From Marinosulfonomonas sp. (GTDB taxonomy: Bacteria > Pseudomonadota > Alphaproteobacteria > Rhodobacterales > Rhodobacteraceae): 6,673 nt of DNA. Position numbers and translations under genes: made by a program. Below, piece by piece: positions 1 through 5,619 of this stretch. The notes below the pieces were generated by a model that was not told where the DNA came from, did not search any database, and was given only the letters and a program-made list of their open reading frames with translations. Location of the stretch: positions 1 through 6,673 of the forward strand of contig JAHRVD010000196.1 of the NCBI GenBank assembly GCA_019090845.1, written 5' to 3'. Position 1 is the first letter of the stretch. Every line of letters begins with the position of its first letter.

Positions 1-134
1 ATATAGATACCGCGTTCGTGCAGCAGGTCTTCTACATTTTGTAGGGAAAGCGCGAACCGGACGTACATCATCACGCCGAGACGGATGATTTCCGGGCTGG
101 TTCGAAAGTAATGGAAGGGATCACGTTTCGTCAT
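1..134 (-). CDS. IS6-family transposase, N-terminal part (cut by window edge)
   Basis: The first 44 codons of a transposase start at the ATG at 134 and run off the left end of the window. The visible protein begins MTKRDPFHYFRTSPEIIRLG and continues with a segment containing MYVRF, LSLQNVEDLL and HERGI. This is the typical opening of IS6/IS26-type DDE transposases: a short basic start, then a helix-turn-helix-like block ending in 'VEDLLxERGI'. The DDE catalytic residues would lie beyond the window. An in-frame TAG at 144-146 excludes a much longer start. The Shine-Dalgarno is poor (CCAGG directly before the ATG), which is common for transposases. Family assignment is confident from the motif. 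Whether the rest of the gene is intact cannot be seen. Confidence 0.9.
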   Translation of the reverse strand, partial: MTKRDPFHYFRTSPEIIRLGVMMYVRFALSLQNVEDLLHERGIY

Positions 135-179
135 CCTGGAAAGCTACAAACCCGCTCCACCCGGCTCAAGCAGAGTCCC
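1..179 (-). mobile_element. IS6-family insertion sequence, one end only
   Basis: The element contains the transposase start and the short leader that IS6-family elements carry between the terminal inverted repeat and the gene. The outer boundary is not certain. A terminal-repeat-like sequence GGGACTCTGCTTGAG, read on the minus strand from 179, resembles IS6-type ends only loosely (GG..CTG.TTG). A second possible end, GGCTTTGGCAGGCAG, starts at 201 and would give a leader of 67 nt, closer to that of IS26. The other end and the 8-bp target duplication expected for this family lie outside the window, so the boundary given is a best guess between about 170 and 205. Confidence 0.6.
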
Positions 180-542
180 TCTGGCACTGCCTGCCAAAGC
201 CTTCAAAAACGCACCGATCAGCACATTGGACAGCATCGGTCCGTGTGCCGCACCAAGGAACGCATCATTGTCCCGAACCTCTGAATGGCGGAGGGTGCAT
301 TTCCAGTGACCGTTGGTTTCGTTCGCAATTCCATTCATCGCCAACGCCCAGCCCGGAAAAGTATGATCAATTGCCTGCAAAACTGCGTCGGCCGAACCGA
401 ATGCTCCGGCCACAATCATTGATTTGTCCATGTCTGGAAGTTGGGCCTCAACGATTTCAAATGCTTTTCGCGTCAATGCGGCGTCATAGGTTGGTGACGC
501 TTCAATTTCTTTCGCAAGACCCAATAATTCCGCCAGTGCCAT
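144..542 (-). CDS. Small protein of unknown function, C-terminus probably replaced by the IS
   Basis: This 132-aa reading frame starts at the ATG at 542, preceded by a good Shine-Dalgarno (GGAG, 8 nt spacing). Longer in-frame starts at 566 and 629 lack a ribosome binding site. I do not recognise a named family. The protein is soluble-looking, with an N-terminal helix (MALAELLGLAKEIEAS), a central 'TFPGWALAM' segment (61-69), a 'NGHWKCTLR' strand (77-85), 'RDNDAFLGAAHGP' (90-102) and a helical end 'IGAFLKALAG' (109-118). The arrangement PGW / HWxC / DND / GHGP followed by an Ala/Leu helix resembles small hypothetical proteins of alphaproteobacteria. The final 11 codons (GTLLEPGGAGL, stop TAG at 144-146) lie in what looks like the leader of the adjacent IS. 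The natural end is therefore probably lost after about residue 121, though the main fold may be nearly complete. It is divergent from ppsA. Confidence 0.6.
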   Translation of the reverse strand: MALAELLGLAKEIEASPTYDAALTRKAFEIVEAQLPDMDKSMIVAGAFGSADAVLQAIDHTFPGWALAMNGIANETNGHWKCTLRHSEVRDNDAFLGAAHGPMLSNVLIGAFLKALAGSARGTLLEPGGAGL

Positions 543-622
543 ATCTTTTCTCCGAGCAGTTTTCATTTTCGATATATGGATTCGAACTACTTTCTTAGTG
601 ACGAATTGCGCGCTTTTGCGAC

Positions 623-636
623 ATGACAAGGATCAA
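623..636 (+). promoter_or_regulatory. FNR/ANR-like binding site upstream of ppsA
   Basis: The 14-bp sequence ATGAC-AAGG-ATCAA matches the FNR/ANR consensus TTGAT-N4-ATCAA at 8 of 10 defined positions, with a perfect right half-site. Its centre (629.5) lies exactly 41.5 bp upstream of the start site predicted from the TATATT box at 659-664. That is the standard class II activator position for this family. The binding protein is not encoded in the window. The assignment is inferred from the motif and spacing together; the motif alone would be weak. Confidence 0.45.
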
Positions 637-658
637 TATGCCGAAATGCGAATGGACG

Positions 659-664
659 TATATT
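659..664 (+). promoter_or_regulatory. Candidate ppsA -10 box
   Basis: TATATT matches the sigma-70 -10 consensus at 5 of 6 bases and implies transcription starting near 671, giving a leader of about 28 nt. The hexamer 17 bp upstream (ATATGC at 636-641) is a poor -35, as expected for an activator-dependent promoter. The FNR-like site is centred at -41.5 relative to this start. Confidence 0.45.
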
Positions 665-698
665 TCCAGCTAAAGATCCATTGGCAGAAGGTGTCGGA

Positions 699-3074
699 AT
701 GACCCAAAGTGTAATCTGGTTCGAGAATTTAAAACGTGGTGACGTGGCCGAGGTCGGTGGTAAAAACTCTTCCCTTGGTGAAATGGTCAGCACACTAGGG
801 CCCAAGGGCATCAGTGTTCCGACGGGCTTTGCCACAACTGCAAATGCGTATCGCGACTTCATAAATGCCAATAATCTGTTCGACAGAATTGGCACTGAAC
901 TGAAGGCATTGAATAGCAAAAAAATCACTTTGCAGGTCGCGGGTAAACGAATTCGAGATATGATCGTTGCCGGTGACTGGCCGGACGTTTTTTTGAAAGA
1001 CATTGGTATTGCCTACAAGGAAATGTCCCGCCGTGCAGGGACAGACGACCCCTCGGTCGCGGTCCGTTCTTCTGCCACAGCAGAAGACCTGCCTGACGCC
1101 AGTTTTGCCGGCCAGCAAGAAACGTTCCTGAACGTTTGTGGTGAGGAAGAGTTACTGGTCGCCTGCAAGCGTTGTTACGCATCGCTTTTTACCGACCGGG
1201 CCATAACCTATCGGACCATTCAGGGGTTTGATCACCAGCAGGTCGCGCTTTCGGTCGGTGTTCAGCAAATGGTCCGATCGGATATCGGTGGCTCGGGCGT
1301 AATGTTCTCAATCGACACCGAGTCCGGGTTTGACAAGGTCGTCTTGATCAACGCAGCGTGGGGCCTGGGTGAAAACGTGGTGCAGGGTGCCGTCAACCCG
1401 GATGAATATGAAGTGTACAAACCGTTTTTGGATAACGACAGCCTCGTCCCCGTTATCGAGCGTGCGCTTGGTGCCAAAAAGATCAAGATGATCTACGCAG
1501 GCGAAGGTCGGCAGACGAAAAATGTTCCGACATCCGAATCGGAGCGTCGGGCATTTGTATTGAACGACGCCGAAATTCTTGAGCTGGGACGGCAGGCTGT
1601 GACGATCGAAGAACACTATGGCCAACCGATGGACATGGAGTGGGCCAAAGACGGTATTACCGGTAACTTGTTCATCGTTCAGGCGCGCCCCGAAACGGTG
1701 CAATCGCGGATCGAAACCGGAGCGATGAAATCTTACACAATCAAAGACGCAGGCGAACTCCTGTTAACCGGTCTCAGCGTCGGTGGTGCCGTCGCAACCG
1801 GTCAGGTCTGCATGCTAGAACATGCCAGCAACATTGATCAGTTTGTTGATGGTTCGGTTCTGGTGACGTCGACGACGGACCCGGACTGGGTTCCGATTAT
1901 GAAGCGTGCCTCTGCGATCATCACTGATCATGGCGGACGCACGTCACACGCGGCGATTGTCAGTCGCGAACTGGGTCTGACCGCAATTGTCGGCACCGGA
2001 AACGCGACGCACGAATTGCACGACCAGCAAGAAGTCACTGTATCCTGCGCCGAAGGTGAAGAAGGTTATGTCTATGCCGGGATTGCCGAATTTGATGTGG
2101 AAGAGATTGATCTGGGCGAAATCCCGGAAACCCGCACCAAGGTAATGCTCAATCTTGCGAACCCTTCAGCAGCTTCGCGCTGGTGGCGGTTGCCGGCGGA
2201 CGGTGTCGGGCTTACCCGCATGGAATTCGTCATCAACAACGCGATCAAAGTGCATCCACTGGCGCTCACCCGGTTTGACGAAATCACCGATGAAGATGTT
2301 CGCGCCGAAATTGAACGACTAACCGCTGGCTACGAAAGCAAACCGGATTATTTCGTCGACACACTGGCAATGGGCCTCTCGCGTATTGCCGCCGTTCACT
2401 ATCCAAACCCGATGATCGTGCGGATGAGTGATTTCAAAACCAACGAATATGCAGATCTGCTTGGCGGTCGTCAGTTCGAACCTCACGAAGAAAACCCGAT
2501 GATCGGATTCCGCGGTGCATCGCGTTACTATTCCGACGCTTACCGCGACGGTTTTGCGCTGGAATGTAAGGCGATCCACAAGCTGCGCGAAGAAAAGGGA
2601 TTTACCAACGCAATCATGATGATTCCGTTCTGCCGTTCGCCGGAAGAGGCCGACAAGGTGTTGGCTGTGATGGAAGATAACGGACTGAAGCGTGGCGAAA
2701 ACGGACTGGAAGTTTACGTAATGTGCGAAATTCCCGCCAACGTGATCCTTGCCGAAGAATTCGCCAAACGGTTTGACGGATTCTCGATCGGGTCAAACGA
2801 CTTGACGCAGCTTACTCTTGGCGTGGACCGCGATTCAAGCCAACTCGCACACTTGTTCCGCGAGCGTGATCCGGCCGTGGAATGGATGATCAAAGAGGTG
2901 ATTGCCCGGGCCCAAAAAGCGGGGACCAAAGTTGGTCTGTGCGGCCAGGCCCCGAGCAATGATCCGGACTTCGCCCGCCTCCTTGTGCAGCACGGCATCG
3001 ACTCGATCTCTGTTTCACCGGACGCATTTCGAGCGGTCAAAGCGAATGTCGCCAAAGCGGAAAAGAACGGCTGA
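699..3074 (+). CDS. ppsA: Phosphoenolpyruvate synthase (pyruvate, water dikinase)
   Basis: Cytoplasmic enzyme converting pyruvate, ATP and water to phosphoenolpyruvate, AMP and phosphate, the entry to gluconeogenesis from C3 compounds. The 791-aa protein is the length of E. coli PpsA (792). An N-terminal ATP-binding domain spans about 1-340, with GGKNSSLGEM (20-29), VRSSATAEDLPDASFAGQ (122-139) and VQARPET (327-333). The swivelling phosphohistidine domain follows, with GGRTSHAAIVSRELG and catalytic His417. The C-terminal PEP/pyruvate TIM barrel runs from about 480 to 785, with GLTRMEF (504-510), NPMIGFRGASRY (599-610), the EIPANV/GSNDLTQLTLGVDRD region and GLCGQAPSNDP with catalytic Cys748. 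All key residues are present. The ATG at 699 is preferred: AGAAGG lies 7 nt upstream and the protein then begins MTQSVIWFENL. A TTG at 681 in frame would add six residues but has no ribosome binding site. The gene appears to be monocistronic, with convergent marR downstream and a possible FNR-type activator site upstream. Confidence 0.97.
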   Translation: MTQSVIWFENLKRGDVAEVGGKNSSLGEMVSTLGPKGISVPTGFATTANAYRDFINANNLFDRIGTELKALNSKKITLQVAGKRIRDMIVAGDWPDVFLKDIGIAYKEMSRRAGTDDPSVAVRSSATAEDLPDASFAGQQETFLNVCGEEELLVACKRCYASLFTDRAITYRTIQGFDHQQVALSVGVQQMVRSDIGGSGVMFSIDTESGFDKVVLINAAWGLGENVVQGAVNPDEYEVYKPFLDNDSLVPVIERALGAKKIKMIYAGEGRQTKNVPTSESERRAFVLNDAEILELGRQAVTIEEHYGQPMDMEWAKDGITGNLFIVQARPETVQSRIETGAMKSYTIKDAGELLLTGLSVGGAVATGQVCMLEHASNIDQFVDGSVLVTSTTDPDWVPIMKRASAIITDHGGRTSHAAIVSRELGLTAIVGTGNATHELHDQQEVTVSCAEGEEGYVYAGIAEFDVEEIDLGEIPETRTKVMLNLANPSAASRWWRLPADGVGLTRMEFVINNAIKVHPLALTRFDEITDEDVRAEIERLTAGYESKPDYFVDTLAMGLSRIAAVHYPNPMIVRMSDFKTNEYADLLGGRQFEPHEENPMIGFRGASRYYSDAYRDGFALECKAIHKLREEKGFTNAIMMIPFCRSPEEADKVLAVMEDNGLKRGENGLEVYVMCEIPANVILAEEFAKRFDGFSIGSNDLTQLTLGVDRDSSQLAHLFRERDPAVEWMIKEVIARAQKAGTKVGLCGQAPSNDPDFARLLVQHGIDSISVSPDAFRAVKANVAKAEKNG

Positions 3075-3202
3075 TTGCCGCTATTCCTCGAAAGCGCAGC
3101 ATGGCGCGTTCTCGTCGTCGAAATGGCAAGTGTGAATTCTCAGCGCGGTTATTAGCGACATTTCTGACAGAGACTGGGGTGCCTGATCGCCTCCCCTATC
3201 GC

Positions 3203-3640
3203 TCAGCCTTTCATCCCCAAGAGACGTTCAGACATGGCCTTGAGTGTCCTGATGGTCACGTCGAGATCGTCTTGGTCGATCAATCCCGTAACTTCGGCGA
3301 TAAAGGCAAGTGCGATCGGAACCAGTGTATCTTTGATGGCGTGACCACGCTCGGTCAGTGTCACCACAACCCGCCTTCCATCGCCCTGACTAGAATTGCG
3401 CGTCAGAAGGCCCTTCTTTTCCATGCGCTCAAGAAGCCGTGTCGTGGTCGCCCGGTTGCGGGTGGTCGCATCCGCAATCTCACTGGGTGCCAACCCATCC
3501 TTTTGCCAAAGCATCAGAAGTGCGGCCCATTCCTCGGCGGCAATAGGTTCGCCCGCCACGGCAAAGCGTTTCTGAAGTTCTTTTCGGGACAGGAAACTGA
3601 GTCGGTTCACCCAGAACAGCAATATCGTATCGTGGTTCAT
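3203..3640 (-). CDS. MarR-family transcriptional regulator
   Basis: A 145-aa winged helix-turn-helix regulator. The DNA-binding core spans about residues 37-98: helix EEWAALLMLWQKDG, then LAPSEIADATTRNRATTTRLLERMEKKGLL (the helix-turn-helix), then the wing GDGRRVVVTLTERG. The D-x-R and LTxxG positions are typical of MarR proteins. Flanking N- and C-terminal helices would form the dimer interface. There is no cysteine in the protein, so thiol-based sensing of the OhrR type is excluded and a ligand-responsive repressor is more likely. The start at 3640 has GAAGGA about 6 nt upstream. It is divergent from the membrane-protein operon, and two near-identical palindromes lie between them, so autoregulation and control of the operon are expected. 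The inducer cannot be told from sequence. Confidence 0.92.
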   Translation of the reverse strand: MNHDTILLFWVNRLSFLSRKELQKRFAVAGEPIAAEEWAALLMLWQKDGLAPSEIADATTRNRATTTRLLERMEKKGLLTRNSSQGDGRRVVVTLTERGHAIKDTLVPIALAFIAEVTGLIDQDDLDVTIRTLKAMSERLLGMKG

Positions 3641-3663
3641 AATAGTCCTTCATCTGGCAACAT

Positions 3664-3684
3664 ATAGTTGCATCATGCAATTAC
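3664..3684. promoter_or_regulatory. Palindromic operator 1 (marR-proximal), probable MarR site
   Basis: The palindrome has the perfect core TTGCAT-C-ATGCAA at 3668-3680. The 20-bp word TAGTTGCATCATGCAATTAC (3665-3684) recurs 45 bp downstream with 18 of 20 identical bases. It lies 24 bp upstream of the marR start and would cover the marR promoter region. Size and symmetry fit a MarR dimer. Confidence 0.75.
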
Positions 3685-3685
3685 C

Positions 3686-3715
3686 TTGACAAGACCCTTC
3701 CGGCAGGGGTAGTTG
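3686..3715 (+). promoter_or_regulatory. Candidate promoter of the membrane-protein operon
   Basis: A perfect -35 box TTGACA at 3686-3691 is followed after 18 bp by TAGTTG (3710-3715), a weak -10 that lies within operator 2. The -35 is part of the near-palindrome CTTGACAAG (3685-3693), which also offers TTGTCA on the minus strand as a -35 for marR, so the two divergent promoters may share this core. Repressor bound at operator 2 would block the -10. Confidence 0.5.
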
Positions 3716-3729
3716 CACGATGCAATTAC
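3709..3729. promoter_or_regulatory. Palindromic operator 2 (operon-proximal), probable MarR site
   Basis: The arms GTAGTTGCA and TGCAATTAC around CGA form a 9+3+9 inverted repeat with one mismatch. It is a near copy of operator 1 at a 45-bp offset. It overlaps the putative -10 of the operon promoter and ends 4 bp before the GGAG ribosome binding site of the first gene, a good position for repression. Confidence 0.75.
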
Positions 3730-3744
3730 TTTTGGAGATTAACT

Positions 3745-4374
3745 ATGTTCGCGTTCGTCTTTGACTCATATCTAGATGACACGCCGATCCCCTTTCGCCC
3801 ACCGCCATGGGTGTCGATTGTCGCAGTCGTGGCGCTCACGCTCACGCTGTTGCTCGCCATTTTTATCTATCTTGGTGTCTGGCTGGCTGTGATTGCGACG
3901 CTGTCGGCTGTGATCGCATTTGGCCTGTGGCTGAAGGTTGGCTACAGGGCCCCAATCAGTCGTCGCGCATTGCCCGGCCACGTCCTTTTGATCATCGCAC
4001 TGCTTGTTCACGGGGCGGAACAGCTAGCAGGCGGCTATGCCGCCGTAGTGACAGCGGCCTTCCCAGGTCTCGTCCAGCCGGCGAATGTCATTACGGATGC
4101 AAGTCTGGCCCTGTCGCTGTCCTTAAGTGCGACGGTCATCTGGCTGGTTGGTGGCGCCTTCGCCTTTTATCAGGCACGCGTCGGCGGCTATATCATCCTG
4201 TTGCTTGCGGTTTGGGGATTGGCTTTCCCGCTGAGCCATGTGGCACTCCCCCTTCTGTCCGGCACAGCACCATGGTGGATCCCCGGCATGGCAAGCGGCG
4301 CATTTGCCGTCGGGCTCGCCTTCGCATCCCTGCGATCCATCCTGCACGCAAAAATTCGGAGCCCTCAGGCATGA
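3745..4374 (+). CDS. Polytopic inner-membrane protein, distant HXXEE-like, first gene of MarR-controlled operon
   Basis: A 209-aa hydrophobic protein starting at an ATG with GGAG 7 nt upstream. After a short polar N-terminus (1-20) I see about five to six membrane segments, roughly 22-44, 46-63, 77-97, 118-141, 147-170 and 181-198, ending in a basic tail. In the third segment is the motif HGAEQ (H89, E92, Q93). A second histidine (H165) and a WIPGMASG segment (178-185) follow. This order of H-x-x-E, later His and P-G-(x)-(T/S) parallels the next gene's HIVEE / H145 / FPGMWTA, so the two look like diverged paralogues, with the second acidic residue of the motif replaced by Gln here. Overall similarity is low and the family assignment is tentative; function is unknown. 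Its stop overlaps the next start (ATGA), so the two are translationally coupled. Confidence 0.85.
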   Translation: MFAFVFDSYLDDTPIPFRPPPWVSIVAVVALTLTLLLAIFIYLGVWLAVIATLSAVIAFGLWLKVGYRAPISRRALPGHVLLIIALLVHGAEQLAGGYAAVVTAAFPGLVQPANVITDASLALSLSLSATVIWLVGGAFAFYQARVGGYIILLLAVWGLAFPLSHVALPLLSGTAPWWIPGMASGAFAVGLAFASLRSILHAKIRSPQA

Positions 4375-4967
4375 CCTTCAAAGACATTAGCTACTTTATC
4401 ATTGCTGCGATCATTTCGGTCGGCTTTACGATGCATCTTTTTCACACCGCTGACCTGTTGCCGACATTGATCATCGGGATTTGCGCGTTGGGCTGCGGGA
4501 TCGTGTTTTGGCTATTCACCAGCTTCAAACACCCGACGGATCCCGCCTTACTTCTTCCGCCATACCTCATAACCGCCGCCCTGCTGATGCTTCATATTGT
4601 GGAAGAATACATCTTTGATTTTGGCCCCATGATTGCGGGGATCACCACGGGCATCTGGACCGCTGAAAAATTCCTTTGGACCATTGGATTTTTCTTTCCA
4701 ATCATCTGGATATTCGGAGCTTACGCGATTGCCAGACGCAACCAATTGGGCGGTTTCGTGTCATGCTTCATCTTTGTTGGTATGCTTCTTGGAGAGCCAA
4801 CCCATCTGTTGATCTTTCCGATCCGCGAAGCCGTATTACATGGCGGTGGATATGACTATTTTCCGGGAATGTGGACCGCGCTCGCACCACTGATCACCGG
4901 AATTTGGGGCATCAGCATCATCGTAACAGAGGCGCGCAAAGCCAAACGGGCAGAGAGCGTCGCATAA
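4371..4967 (+). CDS. HXXEE-domain-like inner-membrane protein
   Basis: A 198-aa membrane protein with six predicted segments, about 8-27, 32-50, 61-76, 103-120, 126-150 and 164-185. It contains the motif HIVEE (H75, E78, E79) at the end of the third segment, then GEPTHLL with E142 and H145, and HGGGYDYFPGMWTA (157-170). This set (HxxEE, a later His, and a Y-x-PG-x-x-TA segment) matches the HXXEE family of small bacterial membrane proteins, whose biochemical role is not established. The His/Glu residues could form a metal site within the membrane, but that is speculation. The start at 4371 overlaps the upstream stop by four bases (ATGA) and has GGAG 9 nt upstream. A longer frame running through the upstream gene is out of register with it and is ignored. 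Confidence 0.82.
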   Translation: MTFKDISYFIIAAIISVGFTMHLFHTADLLPTLIIGICALGCGIVFWLFTSFKHPTDPALLLPPYLITAALLMLHIVEEYIFDFGPMIAGITTGIWTAEKFLWTIGFFFPIIWIFGAYAIARRNQLGGFVSCFIFVGMLLGEPTHLLIFPIREAVLHGGGYDYFPGMWTALAPLITGIWGISIIVTEARKAKRAESVA

Positions 4968-4984
4968 GCTAAGGGAGACGCGGC

Positions 4985-5470
4985 ATGGATATTGTTAAAC
5001 TATCCGAGCGGGTCATGGGAATGGACGACGCCACCTGGGCCAGACATGCAAACCCCTGGAGCGGTTGGACGCGGGTTTCGATACTGCCTCTGCTCAGCCT
5101 CGCGATCTGGAGCCGCGTTTGGTTCGGCTGGGCGGCCGTTTGGCCTATTCTCGCGGTTGTCCTCTGGACGTGGTTAAACCCGCGCCTCTTTGGCCCGCCA
5201 GCACACAAACGGGCTTGGATGACCAAAGGCGTTTTGGGTGAGCGCGTGTGGCTGGCCAGCGGCACGTCTCCCATCGCGTCGCATCATGCACGCGTGGGCC
5301 GGATCTTGAATATCGCTGCCGGGATCGGGGTCGTCATCTTGGCTTACGGGCTTTGGCAATTGAACCTTGGTTGGACGATCGCCGGGCTGGTTGGCGCGAT
5401 GGGCGCGAAACTCTGGTTTCTGGATCGCATGGTCTGGCTGTTGGCAGACACGACGAATGGTACCGAATAG
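4985..5470 (+). CDS. DUF6653-like membrane protein, third gene of operon
   Basis: A 161-aa protein, begun 17 nt after the previous stop with a strong AGGGAG 7 nt before the ATG. It carries the conserved-looking signature WARHANPWSGWTR (18-30) near the N-terminus, then membrane segments about 31-47, 49-66, 107-124 and 127-143. Between them is WTWLNPRLFGPP (61-72) and a polar stretch with KGVLGERVWL (81-90). The C-terminal block KLWFLDRMVWL (142-152) is also characteristic. I recognise this combination (HANPWSxWTR, WTWLNPRLF, GERxW, LWFLDRMVW) as that of small uncharacterised membrane proteins classed, from memory, as DUF6653. No enzymatic function is known to me. It is most likely cotranscribed with the two upstream genes under MarR control. 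Confidence 0.82.
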   Translation: MDIVKLSERVMGMDDATWARHANPWSGWTRVSILPLLSLAIWSRVWFGWAAVWPILAVVLWTWLNPRLFGPPAHKRAWMTKGVLGERVWLASGTSPIASHHARVGRILNIAAGIGVVILAYGLWQLNLGWTIAGLVGAMGAKLWFLDRMVWLLADTTNGTE

Positions 5471-5546
5471 ATATGACGGAGGGTATCAAGACTGTCGCTC
5501 TGTTCGCTTGCGCCCAATAGCGGTCTCTGCGCTGTGCGGAATATAT

Positions 5547-5563
5547 TAGTGCGATATCGTACT
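5547..5563. promoter_or_regulatory. Palindromic operator A upstream of nitroreductase gene
   Basis: AGTGCGATATCGTACT (5548-5563) is a 16-bp palindrome with one non-complementary pair. The 15-bp word TAGTGCGATATCGTA recurs at 5589 with a single change. Its sequence differs from the TTGCA-type MarR operators upstream. It could bind a TetR- or MarR-type regulator encoded elsewhere. Confidence 0.6.
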
Positions 5564-5591
5564 TGATTTGCTGGATGTGAGGCGTTAGTAG
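5563..5591 (+). promoter_or_regulatory. Candidate nitroreductase promoter between the two operators
   Basis: TTGATT (5563-5568), 17 bp, then TAGTAG (5586-5591). The -10 is weak and overlaps operator B. The layout copies that of the upstream operon: -35 between two palindromes, -10 at the edge of the second. Support is modest and comes mostly from this layout. Confidence 0.35.
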
Positions 5592-5605
5592 TACGATATC
5601 GTATC
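5589..5605. promoter_or_regulatory. Palindromic operator B upstream of nitroreductase gene
   Basis: TACGATATCGTA (5592-5603) is a perfect 12-bp palindrome. With its flank, TAGTACGATATCGTA matches operator A at 14 of 15 bases. The centre-to-centre distance to operator A is exactly 42 bp, about four helical turns. It ends just before the AAAGGA ribosome binding site of the nitroreductase gene, so bound protein would block transcription. Confidence 0.6.
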
Positions 5606-5619
5606 AAAGGAATCGTACA

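Noticed and set aside
245..598. 117-codon plus-strand frame opposite the small unknown gene
   Set aside because: It has a Pro/Ser/Arg-rich composition, lacks a ribosome binding site and is antisense to a better supported frame with a good start.
681..698. TTG start for ppsA adding MAEGVG
   Set aside because: No ribosome binding site precedes it, while AGAAGG sits 7 nt before the ATG at 699, which gives the family-like N-terminus MTQSVIWF.
3075..3202. Possible bidirectional terminator between convergent ppsA and marR
   Set aside because: The only candidate (GGGG near 3176 with CCCC near 3194) does not form a continuous stem and has no T-run on either strand.
3101..3667. A 188-codon open frame on the plus strand opposite marR
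   Set aside because: It lies antisense to a clear MarR gene, has a basic low-complexity composition without recognisable motifs, and lacks a convincing ribosome binding site. It is a shadow of the opposite strand.
3807..4370. Upstream extension of the second membrane protein in its own frame through the first membrane gene
   Set aside because: The extension is a Cys/Arg/Gly-rich out-of-register translation of the first gene, and the ATG at 4371 has a ribosome binding site and the usual ATGA overlap.
5473..5520. 15-codon frame MTEGIKTVALFACAQ after the DUF6653-like gene
   Set aside because: There is no Shine-Dalgarno before the ATG and no sign of conservation or function. The rest of 5471-5546 shows no gene or strong hairpin.
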